Assembly (NCBI GenBank): GCA_947503625.1
Contig: CANNEK010000004.1
Location: 310,001-374,000, forward strand
DNA: 64,000 bases
DNA from: an uncultured Kordiimonas sp.
GTDB taxonomy: Bacteria > Pseudomonadota > Alphaproteobacteria > Sphingomonadales > Kordiimonadaceae
Direction of reading: 5' to 3'
Both the position numbers and the translations under genes were made by a program. The notes below the pieces were generated by a model. The model was not told where the DNA came from and searched no databases. It saw nothing but the letters and a program-made list of their open reading frames with translations. This document shows positions 15,609 through 24,272 of this stretch, piece by piece; the stretch's first letter is position 1; each line of letters begins with the position of its first letter.

Positions 15609-18266
15609 ATGGACACACGATTTACGGATGGACAGCCGAAGCAGGAAATAAAACTATCTGACTATCGACCATCAGGCTTCTCAATTCAGTCGGTTGATCT
15701 GACATTTGATGTTGGAGACGAGGAAGTCACCGTCAAAGCACGCAGTCATTTCAAGCGACAGGTGAAGAGCGAAGCGGAGCTTGTCCTGAATGGCGGACCC
15801 TTTATGACGCTGACGTCTGTTGTAATTGATGGCGTACAGCTGACCCAGGACAAATACCATTTATCGTCGGATACGTTGACAATTCCCGGTGTCCCTGACG
15901 ATTTCGTGCTTAATATTGAGACTAGGCTGAAACCACACGAAAACACCCGTTTGGAAGGGCTTTATGCGTCTGGCGGCAACCTCTGCACACAATGTGAGGC
16001 AGAGGGCTTTCGACACATTACATATTTTCTGGACCGTCCAGATGTGTTGGCTGTCTATACAGTACGCATTGAAGCTGACGAAAAAAAATATCCGGTTTTA
16101 CTGTCGAACGGGAATTTGCAGTCGGAAGGCGCAATGGAGCAGGGGCGCCATTTCGCTGTATGGCATGACCCACACCCCAAGCCCTGTTATCTATTCGCGC
16201 TGGTAGCTGGAAATTTGGCTGTTGTTTCAAATCACTACAGAACACAGAGTGGCAGGAATGTCGCCTTGAACATCTATGTTCGCGAGCATGATCTCGACAA
16301 GTGTAACTATGCCATGCAGTCCTTGAAACGGTCCATGAAATGGGACGAAGAGACTTATGGCCTCGAATATGACCTCGATGTCTACAACATTGTAGCCGTG
16401 TCCGATTTCAACATGGGAGCAATGGAAAACAAGGGCCTCAATATCTTTAACACAAAGTATGTGCTCGCGAGTGAAGCGACGGCAACAGACAGTGATTTTG
16501 ATCATGTGGAAGGTGTTATAGGACACGAGTATTTTCATAACTGGACTGGAAACCGTGTGACCTGCCGCGATTGGTTTCAGTTAAGCCTCAAGGAAGGTTT
16601 GACCGTATACAGGGACCAGGAATTTTCCAGCGATATGACCTCCCGACCAGTAAAACGCATTGAAGATGTTAAGCTGCTTCGTATGCTTCAGTTTCCGGAA
16701 GATGCCGGGCCGCTCGCCCACCCTATTCGTCCCGAAAGCTATGTAGAGATCAACAATTTTTACACCACAACCGTCTACAACAAAGGGGCGGAAGTGATCA
16801 GAATGATGAGCAGGGTACTCGGCGAAGAGACTTTCAGGGAAGGCGTTCGCCACTATCTTTCAAAACACGATGGGCAGGCCGCGACATGTGAAGATTTTGT
16901 GCAAGCCCACGAAGCAGTGAGCGGGGCTGATCTTTCGCAATTTCGACTTTGGTACTCTCAGGCTGGCACACCGACGATAAAATGTGAGTACATCTTCGAA
17001 AATGGTGAAATGAAGCTGACATTACAACAAAACTGCCCGGCCACACCGGGGCAACCCCATAAAATGGCGATGCAAATTCCCGTCGTCATTGGCTGGCTGG
17101 ATAAAAGCGGGAAGCCACTTAACACGATATGCGACCAAGACGCAGAAGAGACGCCAGCAGGGACGTTGCTGCACCTGACGCAGCAAGAGCAAACCTTTGT
17201 GTTTCAGGGCTGTACAGAAGATGCAGTACCAAGCCTGCTGCGTGGCTTCAGTGCCCCGGTGAAACTGGAGGCAAACTTGAGCGGGCATTCACTGGCCATG
17301 TTGTTCAGTTGCGACCCGGATCCTTTCGCTCGCTGGCAGGCGGGGCAGGATATTTTCACGAATTACCTGCTATCAAGCTTGTCATCTGATTGGCAGTTTG
17401 CGAGCCAGGCGAATGATAACCTCGACCTAATACAATCTGCTGTTAAATCGATTTTGCAGGATGTAGCTCTTGATCCCGCCTTTGCGGCGGAGCTGTTGTC
17501 AGTTCCGAACGAAGTGTATTTGGGTCAGATGCAAACAATCCGGGACCCGGATGGCGTCCATCGTGTTCGCAATCAACTGCTTGAAGACATTGCCAACAAC
17601 CACTGGAATTTGATCAGGAGCCGTTATCAGGACCTGCACGGGAAGTCTCAGGGGCAAAGCCAGCTAGCCAAAGCCAGCCGAAAACTGAGGAACTTGTTAT
17701 TGGATCTGATCGCACGTGCATCTGATTTTCAGAGTGAAGCGAAACAGGTCGTGTTGCAGCATTTCGAAGTTGCAGATAATATGACAGACCAGTTTGCCGG
17801 ATTGTTGGTCGTATGTCAGACCGATTTGCCTGAGCGGGAAGTGGTGCTGGAGCAGTTTTATGAGCGCTGGAAGGCGGAAGAACTTGTTGTAGACAAATGG
17901 TTTGCTGCTCAGGCTCAGGCCGCCGGTGCCGACGCCCGACATGTTGTGCCCCGCCTGATGGACCACCCGGCATTTTCTATTTCAAACCCCAATCGACTGC
18001 GTTCCGTGGTCTCAACCTTTGCACTTATGAATCAGGTTAATTTTCACGCCAGCGATGGTAGTGGGTACAACCTTGTGGCGCAAACAATCGCTGAGGTTGA
18101 TAAACTGAATCCTCAAACCGCTGCCAGGATGGTTGCGCCGCTTGGGCGCTGGGCAGCATTGGATGACAATAGAAAATCTCTTATGAAGAACAGCCTGGCC
18201 AGTCTGCTTGAGTGCGACGGACTTAGCGACGACGTGAGAGAATTGGCAGAGAAATCATTAAGGTAG
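15609..18266 (+). CDS. pepN: Aminopeptidase N (M1 family)
   Basis: PepN is a zinc aminopeptidase that removes N-terminal residues from peptides in the cytoplasm. At 885 aa it matches the alphaproteobacterial and E. coli length. The substrate-anchoring GAMENKG lies at about 270-276. The zinc site HEYFH is at 306-310, with the third ligand Glu329 in LKEGLTVY. The DUF3458 Ig-like and C-terminal helical domains follow. It starts 3 bases after the Lrp gene; the ribosome-binding site would sit inside that gene's end. Confidence 0.97.
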   Translation: MDTRFTDGQPKQEIKLSDYRPSGFSIQSVDLTFDVGDEEVTVKARSHFKRQVKSEAELVLNGGPFMTLTSVVIDGVQLTQDKYHLSSDTLTIPGVPDDFVLNIETRLKPHENTRLEGLYASGGNLCTQCEAEGFRHITYFLDRPDVLAVYTVRIEADEKKYPVLLSNGNLQSEGAMEQGRHFAVWHDPHPKPCYLFALVAGNLAVVSNHYRTQSGRNVALNIYVREHDLDKCNYAMQSLKRSMKWDEETYGLEYDLDVYNIVAVSDFNMGAMENKGLNIFNTKYVLASEATATDSDFDHVEGVIGHEYFHNWTGNRVTCRDWFQLSLKEGLTVYRDQEFSSDMTSRPVKRIEDVKLLRMLQFPEDAGPLAHPIRPESYVEINNFYTTTVYNKGAEVIRMMSRVLGEETFREGVRHYLSKHDGQAATCEDFVQAHEAVSGADLSQFRLWYSQAGTPTIKCEYIFENGEMKLTLQQNCPATPGQPHKMAMQIPVVIGWLDKSGKPLNTICDQDAEETPAGTLLHLTQQEQTFVFQGCTEDAVPSLLRGFSAPVKLEANLSGHSLAMLFSCDPDPFARWQAGQDIFTNYLLSSLSSDWQFASQANDNLDLIQSAVKSILQDVALDPAFAAELLSVPNEVYLGQMQTIRDPDGVHRVRNQLLEDIANNHWNLIRSRYQDLHGKSQGQSQLAKASRKLRNLLLDLIARASDFQSEAKQVVLQHFEVADNMTDQFAGLLVVCQTDLPEREVVLEQFYERWKAEELVVDKWFAAQAQAAGADARHVVPRLMDHPAFSISNPNRLRSVVSTFALMNQVNFHASDGSGYNLVAQTIAEVDKLNPQTAARMVAPLGRWAALDDNRKSLMKNSLASLLECDGLSDDVRELAEKSLR

Positions 18267-18313
18267 AAGGGTGATTCGGTAAAAATCGGCTCATAGCTTA
18301 TGAAGTTGATTGG

Positions 18314-18338
18314 TATTCCGGCGTTTCCGGTATTTTTT
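18314..18338 (+). terminator. Likely terminator after pepN
   Basis: ATTCCGG and CCGGTAT pair with one mismatch around a CGTTT loop and run into TTTTTT. It lies 48 bases after the pepN stop. Confidence 0.55.
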
Positions 18339-18531
18339 CTGTTTTCCGGGTGTTGATGAGGCCGTCTATTAAGTCTTGTTTTATCAGGGGAAATTGCCGG
18401 GTTCACTTTTTGTTTACGGAATTGTGACATTTTATGGCAGTGTACCCGATAATATACTAGAGATAGTATCGGGTGCATCTTATAAGTAAGTTTCATTTTG
18501 GCGTGGGGTTGAGTGATATGGAGAGCCGAAG

Positions 18532-18933
18532 ATGACAAATGGTCCAGATCCAATTGATATACATGTTGGTCAACGTGTCCGGGCAAGGCGTAAAATGCTG
18601 GGACTATCGCAAACCCAACTGGGTCAAGAACTGGGTGTTACGTTTCAACAAGTCCAGAAATATGAACGGGGGACCAACAGGATTGGGTCCAGCCGTCTGT
18701 TTCGGATGTCGACAACATTAGATGTTCCTGTCGCCTATTTCTTTGAAGGTGCCGAGACGAAGATGCCGGGTTATGCTTCTGCAAATGAAGCGATGTCCGA
18801 GGGTGTTTTCGAACGTGAGGAAACTCAGGAACTGGTAGACGCATATTATCGAATTGCTGATCCGAGAATTCGGAAAAAGGTTCTGGGTCTGGCGAGGCTG
18901 TTATCATCTGGCGTGGACGAATATGGCATGTAG
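18532..18933 (+). CDS. XRE-family helix-turn-helix regulator
   Basis: The 133-residue protein has a Cro/C1-type helix-turn-helix (about residues 10-66: GQRVRARRKMLGLSQTQLGQ, then VTFQQVQKYERGTNRIGSSR) and a C-terminal tail that may mediate multimerisation. It belongs to a group widespread in alphaproteobacteria, whose members include PraR of rhizobia, where they influence biofilm and quorum-sensing genes. The 265 bases before it hold the pepN terminator and presumably its own promoter. Its target here is unknown, though it sits beside the surface protein gene. Confidence 0.9.
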   Translation: MTNGPDPIDIHVGQRVRARRKMLGLSQTQLGQELGVTFQQVQKYERGTNRIGSSRLFRMSTTLDVPVAYFFEGAETKMPGYASANEAMSEGVFEREETQELVDAYYRIADPRIRKKVLGLARLLSSGVDEYGM

Positions 18934-18978
18934 CCGTTTAGCACGACCTCTCAACTAAACTTGGTTTTCAATTCCAAT

Positions 18979-19009
18979 AAAAAACCCCGACAGTAGTCGG
19001 GGTTTTTTT
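18979..19009. terminator. Bidirectional terminator
   Basis: A perfect 11-bp stem, AAAACCCCGAC (18981-18991) and GTCGGGGTTTT (18996-19006), has a 4-base loop. It has an A-run on the left and a T-run on the right, so it can stop transcription in both directions. It lies between the converging XRE gene and the PEP-CTERM protein gene. Confidence 0.92.
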
Positions 19010-19035
19010 GCGCTGTGAATGCCGAACAATTTCTA

Positions 19036-21591
19036 TCAGGCTTGCTCGGCCTTTTTCTTCTTCCGTTGCCGACGCACAACAAAGGCCAAACCCGGTGCAA
19101 GCAGCAACAAGCTTGAAGGTTCTGGTACAGTAAACAGACGGATGAGGGCTGTGTCGACACTGGTGAGATTGAAATTGCCAGGCAGTAAGAGAGAGCCACC
19201 GGTAATTAAGTTCACCAACCGGTCACCACCAATGCCACCATCATATCGAACTTCCAGAGTAACGTTATAGTTGCCTGAGGCGTTAAATAAGTCCCGATTT
19301 TCACCGGTCTCAATTAACACTGTTTCGCCTGTTCCAATCACCTCGCCATCCAGCATCCAGGTCAACGTGAAATCACTGGTATCGACAAGGTTGCAGATTA
19401 CTTCAGCTTGAAATGTGGAGCCGCAGCCATCCAATGTGAAGGATTCTCCGAGCGGAAGCGGGTCATAAACCCCCGCTTCTGCGACTAGCTTGGGCTCAGG
19501 TTCTGGTTCTGGCTCGGACGTTGGTTCCGAAGTCGGCGCTGAGGTTGGCTCTGCCGTCGGTTCTGAAGTTGGTGCCGAGGTAGGCTCGGACGTTGGCTCC
19601 GAAGTTGGTGCCGAGGTAGGCTCGGACGTCGGTTCCGAAGTTGGCGCCGAGGTAGGCTCGGACGTTGGTTCCGAAGTTGGTGCCGAGGTAGGCTCGGACG
19701 TTGGCTCCGAAGTAGGCTCGGACGTTGGCTCCGAAGTTGGTGCCGAGGTAGGCTCGGACGTTGGTTCCGAAGTTGGTGCCGAGGTAGGCTCGGACGTTGG
19801 TTCCGATGTTGGTGCTGAGGTAGGCTCTGCCGTTGGTTCCGAAGTTGGTGCCGAAGTCGGTTCGGATGTTGGTGCCGAAGTCGGAGCCGGTGTTTCATTA
19901 GGTGCGCCTAGCTGGTCGCCCACGGGGTTATCAGGCGCGGGGGCAGCTACAGGGTCATTCGATACCTGTTCATCGGGTTCGGTATTCGGCTGATTGTCAG
20001 GCTCTGTCTGTGGTTCAGGGTCAGGGTCCGTTTCCTCAACTGGTTGCGGATCAGGAATAGGTGTGGCTGCAGCCGCTTCAGTAGTCGGTAGTCCTGCCTG
20101 ATTGTCTGCAAAAACCGTAACCGGATCGATAACCGGGACATCCAGGCCTAAAATGGTCTCAGGCGTTACGTTCTGGCCAGCTGCCGGTGCAACGCGGTTA
20201 ATAAACTCTGCTACTTCTTCCGCCAATTGCTGTTCAATATCATTGTCAGGCTCAGGGTATACGATCACTGCGGTGACATAGGTGTCCTGACCACCTAACT
20301 GTCTGAAATTAATCCGTAATGTGCCGTCAACTACCTCAGCCCGTGTCACCAGAATGTGTCCTGAAGAAGGGCCTTGGCCACCGCCACCCGTTGCTTGTGC
20401 AAAAGGACTGACATCGGCAACGATGCTGGCAAAGGCTGGCTGGTTCATTGCCGCATATGACCCGGGCGTTACAGCTGCATCAATGCCATTCATTGGATGC
20501 ATAACCGGTATAATTTCGGTGCTGGCTTCGGCGTGAAGTGAAAAGCTCTCTTCACCATGATTAGCGGCGATCAAATCGTCTGGGTCGATGCCACCAGCGT
20601 CAGATAGTCTTCCAACACCTTCAGTTGAAAGCTTCATGACGGGTACCAAATCGTCGGTTGCCCGCGCATCCACCATATTGACTTTCGCGCCGTTACGCTT
20701 GAGGTCAACGCCAAACGGATACAATGGTGTTTGGCCGTTAGGGCGTGGCGCTGTCAAAATGACGACGCGGTATCTGCCATTTTTCAATCCATTAGCGACA
20801 AATTGTTCAACGTTTCGAACACCTTTTGCCATGATTGAAGGGCCGCCCTGGGCACCTTCAGACTGCATGTTTTCGCCAATTAGCATCTTGCTATCGGAAG
20901 AAACCCGGACAAAATCTGTATATGGTTTGTCCGTGCCGGGGCCTAAATCCCAACCAATTGCACCGTCCTTGAGCTCAAAGCTCTCGTCCAGAATAAAGGG
21001 TGCCATAAAGGCAGTCCAATGGGTGCGCGCACCCGCTTCAATAATAAGGTTTGCTGCGTCAGAAATTGTCGCCAGGTCATAGTCAGCTGCGGCTGCTTCA
21101 ATGCGGTAAAGCAGTGCATCCATGCGTTCTTTGAGGATGTCGCTGTCGCCCATCGCTTGGTTCAGGTAAGACTGGACAACCTGAAAACCCCATTCATCGA
21201 CGGCCAAAGCGCCTTCAACAGCTTCATCAAGAGTGACTGTAGGGAACGTCTCGATGCGTGCTTCAACAGGTGCCCGGATTAACTCGGCACTGCGTGTCCC
21301 TGTCAGGTAAAAATCTGTGTCGCTACTATCTGTAGACCCTTCAGTGGCAAGGCTGGGTCTTGCGATCTGCAAGCGTCTAATGCCCGGAATGTCTGCTGGC
21401 GGCGGCGTTGTCATGCGATAGGTTGCCGGCGGCGGCAGCAGTCCATTGCCCAAAACTGGCGGTAACGTATCGTCCAGGATAATCAGTTCTGGAGACTCAC
21501 TGTTAAACGCCCCATACATCAACGTACCGGTAGCAACAGCTGTTCCGGTTAGAAGTGTTGAAATGATAAGTGTTTTATTGCTAGATGCCAT
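19036..21591 (-). CDS. PEP-CTERM surface protein with PTS repeat region
   Basis: The 851-residue product is exported through a signal sequence (about 1-25). Residues about 120-450 form a globular part; a stretch beginning WDLGPGTDKPYTDFVRVSS looks like a galactose-binding-like fold, tentatively. Residues about 567-695 are near-perfect repeats of PTSEPTSEPTSA, then an EPEPEPEP link and a PKD-like beta domain. The C-terminus is a PEP-CTERM sorting tag: VPEPSS, a hydrophobic helix, then RRQRKKKK. Such tags are cut by exosortase, and xrtA is encoded 17 kb to the right. The protein is probably a glycosylated matrix or surface protein; its exact job is unknown. Confidence 0.85.
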   Translation of the reverse strand: MASSNKTLIISTLLTGTAVATGTLMYGAFNSESPELIILDDTLPPVLGNGLLPPPATYRMTTPPPADIPGIRRLQIARPSLATEGSTDSSDTDFYLTGTRSAELIRAPVEARIETFPTVTLDEAVEGALAVDEWGFQVVQSYLNQAMGDSDILKERMDALLYRIEAAAADYDLATISDAANLIIEAGARTHWTAFMAPFILDESFELKDGAIGWDLGPGTDKPYTDFVRVSSDSKMLIGENMQSEGAQGGPSIMAKGVRNVEQFVANGLKNGRYRVVILTAPRPNGQTPLYPFGVDLKRNGAKVNMVDARATDDLVPVMKLSTEGVGRLSDAGGIDPDDLIAANHGEESFSLHAEASTEIIPVMHPMNGIDAAVTPGSYAAMNQPAFASIVADVSPFAQATGGGGQGPSSGHILVTRAEVVDGTLRINFRQLGGQDTYVTAVIVYPEPDNDIEQQLAEEVAEFINRVAPAAGQNVTPETILGLDVPVIDPVTVFADNQAGLPTTEAAAATPIPDPQPVEETDPDPEPQTEPDNQPNTEPDEQVSNDPVAAPAPDNPVGDQLGAPNETPAPTSAPTSEPTSAPTSEPTAEPTSAPTSEPTSEPTSAPTSEPTSEPTSAPTSEPTSEPTSEPTSEPTSAPTSEPTSEPTSAPTSEPTSEPTSAPTSEPTSEPTSAPTSEPTAEPTSAPTSEPTSEPEPEPEPKLVAEAGVYDPLPLGESFTLDGCGSTFQAEVICNLVDTSDFTLTWMLDGEVIGTGETVLIETGENRDLFNASGNYNVTLEVRYDGGIGGDRLVNLITGGSLLLPGNFNLTSVDTALIRLFTVPEPSSLLLLAPGLAFVVRRQRKKKKAEQA
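19505..19890 (-). repeat. In-frame Pro-Thr-Ser minisatellite
   Basis: About 385 bases consist of a 12-base unit encoding [E/A]PTS, arranged mostly as 36-base blocks (PTSEPTSEPTSA). Several 36-base blocks are identical or nearly so at DNA level between about 19590 and 19810, which points to recent copying. Length change in steps of 12 or 36 bases would keep the frame. Confidence 0.92.
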
Positions 21592-21682
21592 GAAGGTGTC
21601 GACCTTAATTCCTGAAAAACGCCAAATAACCCACAGGTGTTTTTAAACAACTGGAGCACGCGCATTCGACCCCTAACACTCT

Positions 21683-21712
21683 TTATATGCCTGAACAAAT
21701 TAAAATAAGCAA
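21683..21712 (-). promoter_or_regulatory. Candidate promoter of PEP-CTERM protein gene
   Basis: On the minus strand TTGCTT and ATATAA are separated by 18 bases, about 90 bases upstream of the start codon, in an A+T-rich stretch. This is a plausible housekeeping promoter, not a strong match. No sigma-54 element, which PEP-CTERM genes often have, was found here. Confidence 0.35.
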
Positions 21713-21799
21713 GATTTTCAAGACTAACTTTCACATTTATAAATTCCTCGAACCAATATGAAAACTCAACCTTATCCGACGATAAAGGACCAAAAGAAC

Positions 21800-22669
21800 A
21801 TGCCTGAAAAAACGCCCTTCGACGACCTGGGGGAATTGATCGCTCAATTTCCGGGGCCTGATGAATCAAATCAGGCTGAAGTTGCAAGGAAAATGAATAA
21901 CAAGCTGGGTGTTTCCTGCGGTGGTTTTGCAGAGTTGATAGCCTGGCTCGCGGCATGGCAGGGCGCCGCCCGGCCTCAGCTCAGCGAGTCCCATATCTGT
22001 ATCCTGGTCAGTAGTTATGAAGGGGCAGGTGATATAGACTTTGTTTTATCTTTCGCGGACAGAGCTGGCAAAGGGCAAACTGCCGTAAATCATTTATGCA
22101 AGGACAGGGGCCTGGGTTTGCGGGTATTGGAGATGGCCCCGACAATCCCCCATGTGGTCAACGATGCGTGGCCGGAAAAAGACTGTATGGCTGCTTGTGC
22201 CTTTGGCATGGAAGCCACAGCTGCCGGGGGAGACCTTCTTGGCTTGTCTTCGCTCGCGCCCGGTTCAGCAGAATACTGTCAAAATCTGATTGAAAAATTA
22301 TCTTTAAAAAACAAAGATGTAGATGTTTGTGAAAGGCCAACTGCAAGACCGCTTAATGAAATGCGTTCAAGAGCAGGTCGCGAGGTAGCTGCCTCTGTAG
22401 GCGCTATTGTTGCGGCGCGCAGCCGGCGCATACCTGTTATGGTGGAAGGCTGGTCGTCTTTGGCCGCGTTGTGCATTCTTCATGAAATCAGTCCGGCAGC
22501 CACGGACCATGTTCAAGTGGCATCGATCGCTTGTGAAGACCAGCGTAAAGTAGCGATGAACATTGGCAAGCCACCGATAATTGGTCTGCCGGTTACAATG
22601 GGGCCGGGATGCGGAATAGCAGTTGCCGTGTCTTCGATCGCACCGCTATTGGCTCTTTTATCCGGATGA
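21800..22669 (+). CDS. Divergent CobT-like protein lacking catalytic Glu
   Basis: The 289-residue product resembles nicotinate-nucleotide:dimethylbenzimidazole phosphoribosyltransferase (CobT). The best match is the C-terminal half: RAGREVAASVGAIVAA, then VMVEGWSSLAALCILHEI, then the phosphate-loop region. Two residues central to CobT chemistry appear changed. The GEGTG motif with catalytic Glu317 (Salmonella numbering) reads MGPGCG here, with Pro269. The EMGIGNTT loop with Glu174 reads AFGMEATAAGG. At 289 aa it is also shorter than the usual 340-350. It may be an inactive or repurposed paralogue. AAAGGA precedes the ATG at 21800; an upstream ATG at 21758 has none. Confidence 0.65.
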   Translation: MPEKTPFDDLGELIAQFPGPDESNQAEVARKMNNKLGVSCGGFAELIAWLAAWQGAARPQLSESHICILVSSYEGAGDIDFVLSFADRAGKGQTAVNHLCKDRGLGLRVLEMAPTIPHVVNDAWPEKDCMAACAFGMEATAAGGDLLGLSSLAPGSAEYCQNLIEKLSLKNKDVDVCERPTARPLNEMRSRAGREVAASVGAIVAARSRRIPVMVEGWSSLAALCILHEISPAATDHVQVASIACEDQRKVAMNIGKPPIIGLPVTMGPGCGIAVAVSSIAPLLALLSG

Positions 22670-22876
22670 CGGGAAACAATGCTTAAGAGTTGATGTGTAA
22701 GTGTAATCCCGGGTTGCGCTTGTCTCAACAGATCACTAGTGTCTTTCGACAGCGCGGGAACACATCTCTTTTGGAAATTGGCTCGAAATTTCTATTGACT
22801 GGTTGTTCTGGTGGGGGAGTGAAGCGTTTTTGCGGTGCGTGAATGCGACTGCTGACGTCTGAAAGGGCAAGTTTTT

Positions 22877-24268
22877 ATGGCGCGAATATTTCGCCATCAT
22901 GTCTCTCCGGTAAAGCTGGCGCTGGCAGTGACAGACATTGTTTTGATTACCGGCAGCGCTTTTTTGGCTGAATGGCTACGCTGGAATGCTCTGGACCTTG
23001 AGTTGTTGCAGACCGCAACGTCCATGATCGGAAAACTGTCAATTCCCATTGTAACGTTCCCACTTTTATTGGGATTTGGATCCTATCAATCCGACGCTAT
23101 GGGCGATCTGAAGATATTTTTCTTTAGAATTGTTGCCGCGATGTCGGTCAGCGTTCTGTTACTTGCAGCACTTGCATACCTTTTACCGGCGATTCCCCTA
23201 TGGCGTTCCATCCTGCTTATGTCATTTGCGATTGCCGGCACCGCAGTTCTGATATCGCACACAGTGTTCGTGTTTTTTGCGGCAGATAGTTTTCTTGGCA
23301 AGCGTGTGATCATTCTGGGAGCCAGCAAAGATGCAATGGCCTTGAAGGATGAAGCAGAATCGACCCCCGATGCCGCACTGAAAATCATTGATGTCATTGC
23401 GCTACCCGATGGTGAGGGTAACGATGCTGACGCTTCGGTGCTTGATGATATGAACCAGTTGCCTGCATATTCTGCAGCCAAAGGGTGCGATCTGATCGTG
23501 ATCGGAGACAAATTTGAAAATCAGTCTTTACCGGTTCAGGCACTGATAGCCTGCAAGTTGGCGGGGGTTCAGATCATGGATCGTCTGGCTTTTTTTGAAG
23601 AAGTTCGCGGATACGTTAATCTGGAGTCGGTGAAAGCTGACTGGATCGTGTTTGCGGAGGGCTTTAAAGGCGGCAGTTTTCTCGAACGGGCACTCAAACG
23701 AATAATGGATTTGACCATCAGCAGCATTTTTCTGGTTCTTACATCACCCATCCTTCTCTTGTGCGCGATAGCAATCAAACTTACCAGCAAAGGCCCTGTA
23801 TTCTATCAACAAGAGCGGGTCGGATTGAATGGCGATACGTTTAATGTGCTAAAACTCCGCAGCATGCGAGTGGACGCCGAGAAATACGGCAAGCCTCAGT
23901 TTGCCGAGGAAAACGACCCCCGAATAACGGCCGTAGGGAACTTTTTGCGTCGAACCAGAATGGACGAGATACCTCAGGTCATCAATGTCTTGAAGGGTGA
24001 TATGAGTTTTGTTGGGCCGCGACCGGAAAGACCCTATTTTGTCGACCAGTTGGCTGGGCAGGTACCTTTTTATCGAGAGCGGCATTGTTTGAAGCCGGGT
24101 ATCACCGGTTGGGCGCAAATTCGCTATCCTTATGGCGCGTCGTTTGAAGACTCTCGGCGTAAACTTGAATACGATCTATATTATGTGAAGAATTACTCAT
24201 TGTTTCTGGACTTGCTCATTGTCTTGCAAACCATAAGAGTTGTTCTTTTTCCGCATGGAGTGCGATAG
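22877..24268 (+). CDS. XrtA-locus initiating sugar transferase
   Basis: This enzyme should attach the first sugar phosphate to undecaprenyl phosphate and so start the exopolysaccharide unit (TIGR03013-type EpsB). The 463-residue protein has four to five N-terminal transmembrane helices and a nucleotide-binding-like soluble part (about 145-260). The C-terminal bacterial sugar-transferase domain (about 275-463) contains RIMDLTISSIFLVLTSPI, KLRSMRVDAEK, DEIPQVINVLKGDMSFVGPR and KPGITGWAQ. It opens the rightward exopolysaccharide locus. AAAGGGCAAG lies before the ATG. Confidence 0.92.
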   Translation: MARIFRHHVSPVKLALAVTDIVLITGSAFLAEWLRWNALDLELLQTATSMIGKLSIPIVTFPLLLGFGSYQSDAMGDLKIFFFRIVAAMSVSVLLLAALAYLLPAIPLWRSILLMSFAIAGTAVLISHTVFVFFAADSFLGKRVIILGASKDAMALKDEAESTPDAALKIIDVIALPDGEGNDADASVLDDMNQLPAYSAAKGCDLIVIGDKFENQSLPVQALIACKLAGVQIMDRLAFFEEVRGYVNLESVKADWIVFAEGFKGGSFLERALKRIMDLTISSIFLVLTSPILLLCAIAIKLTSKGPVFYQQERVGLNGDTFNVLKLRSMRVDAEKYGKPQFAEENDPRITAVGNFLRRTRMDEIPQVINVLKGDMSFVGPRPERPYFVDQLAGQVPFYRERHCLKPGITGWAQIRYPYGASFEDSRRKLEYDLYYVKNYSLFLDLLIVLQTIRVVLFPHGVR

Positions 24269-24272
24269 TCAG

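Noticed and set aside
19490-19993. Rightward open frame of 167 residues made of VGSEVGAEVGSD repeats
   Set aside because: It is the antisense reading of the PTS repeat in the PEP-CTERM gene; it has no ribosome-binding site and its composition comes wholly from the repeat.
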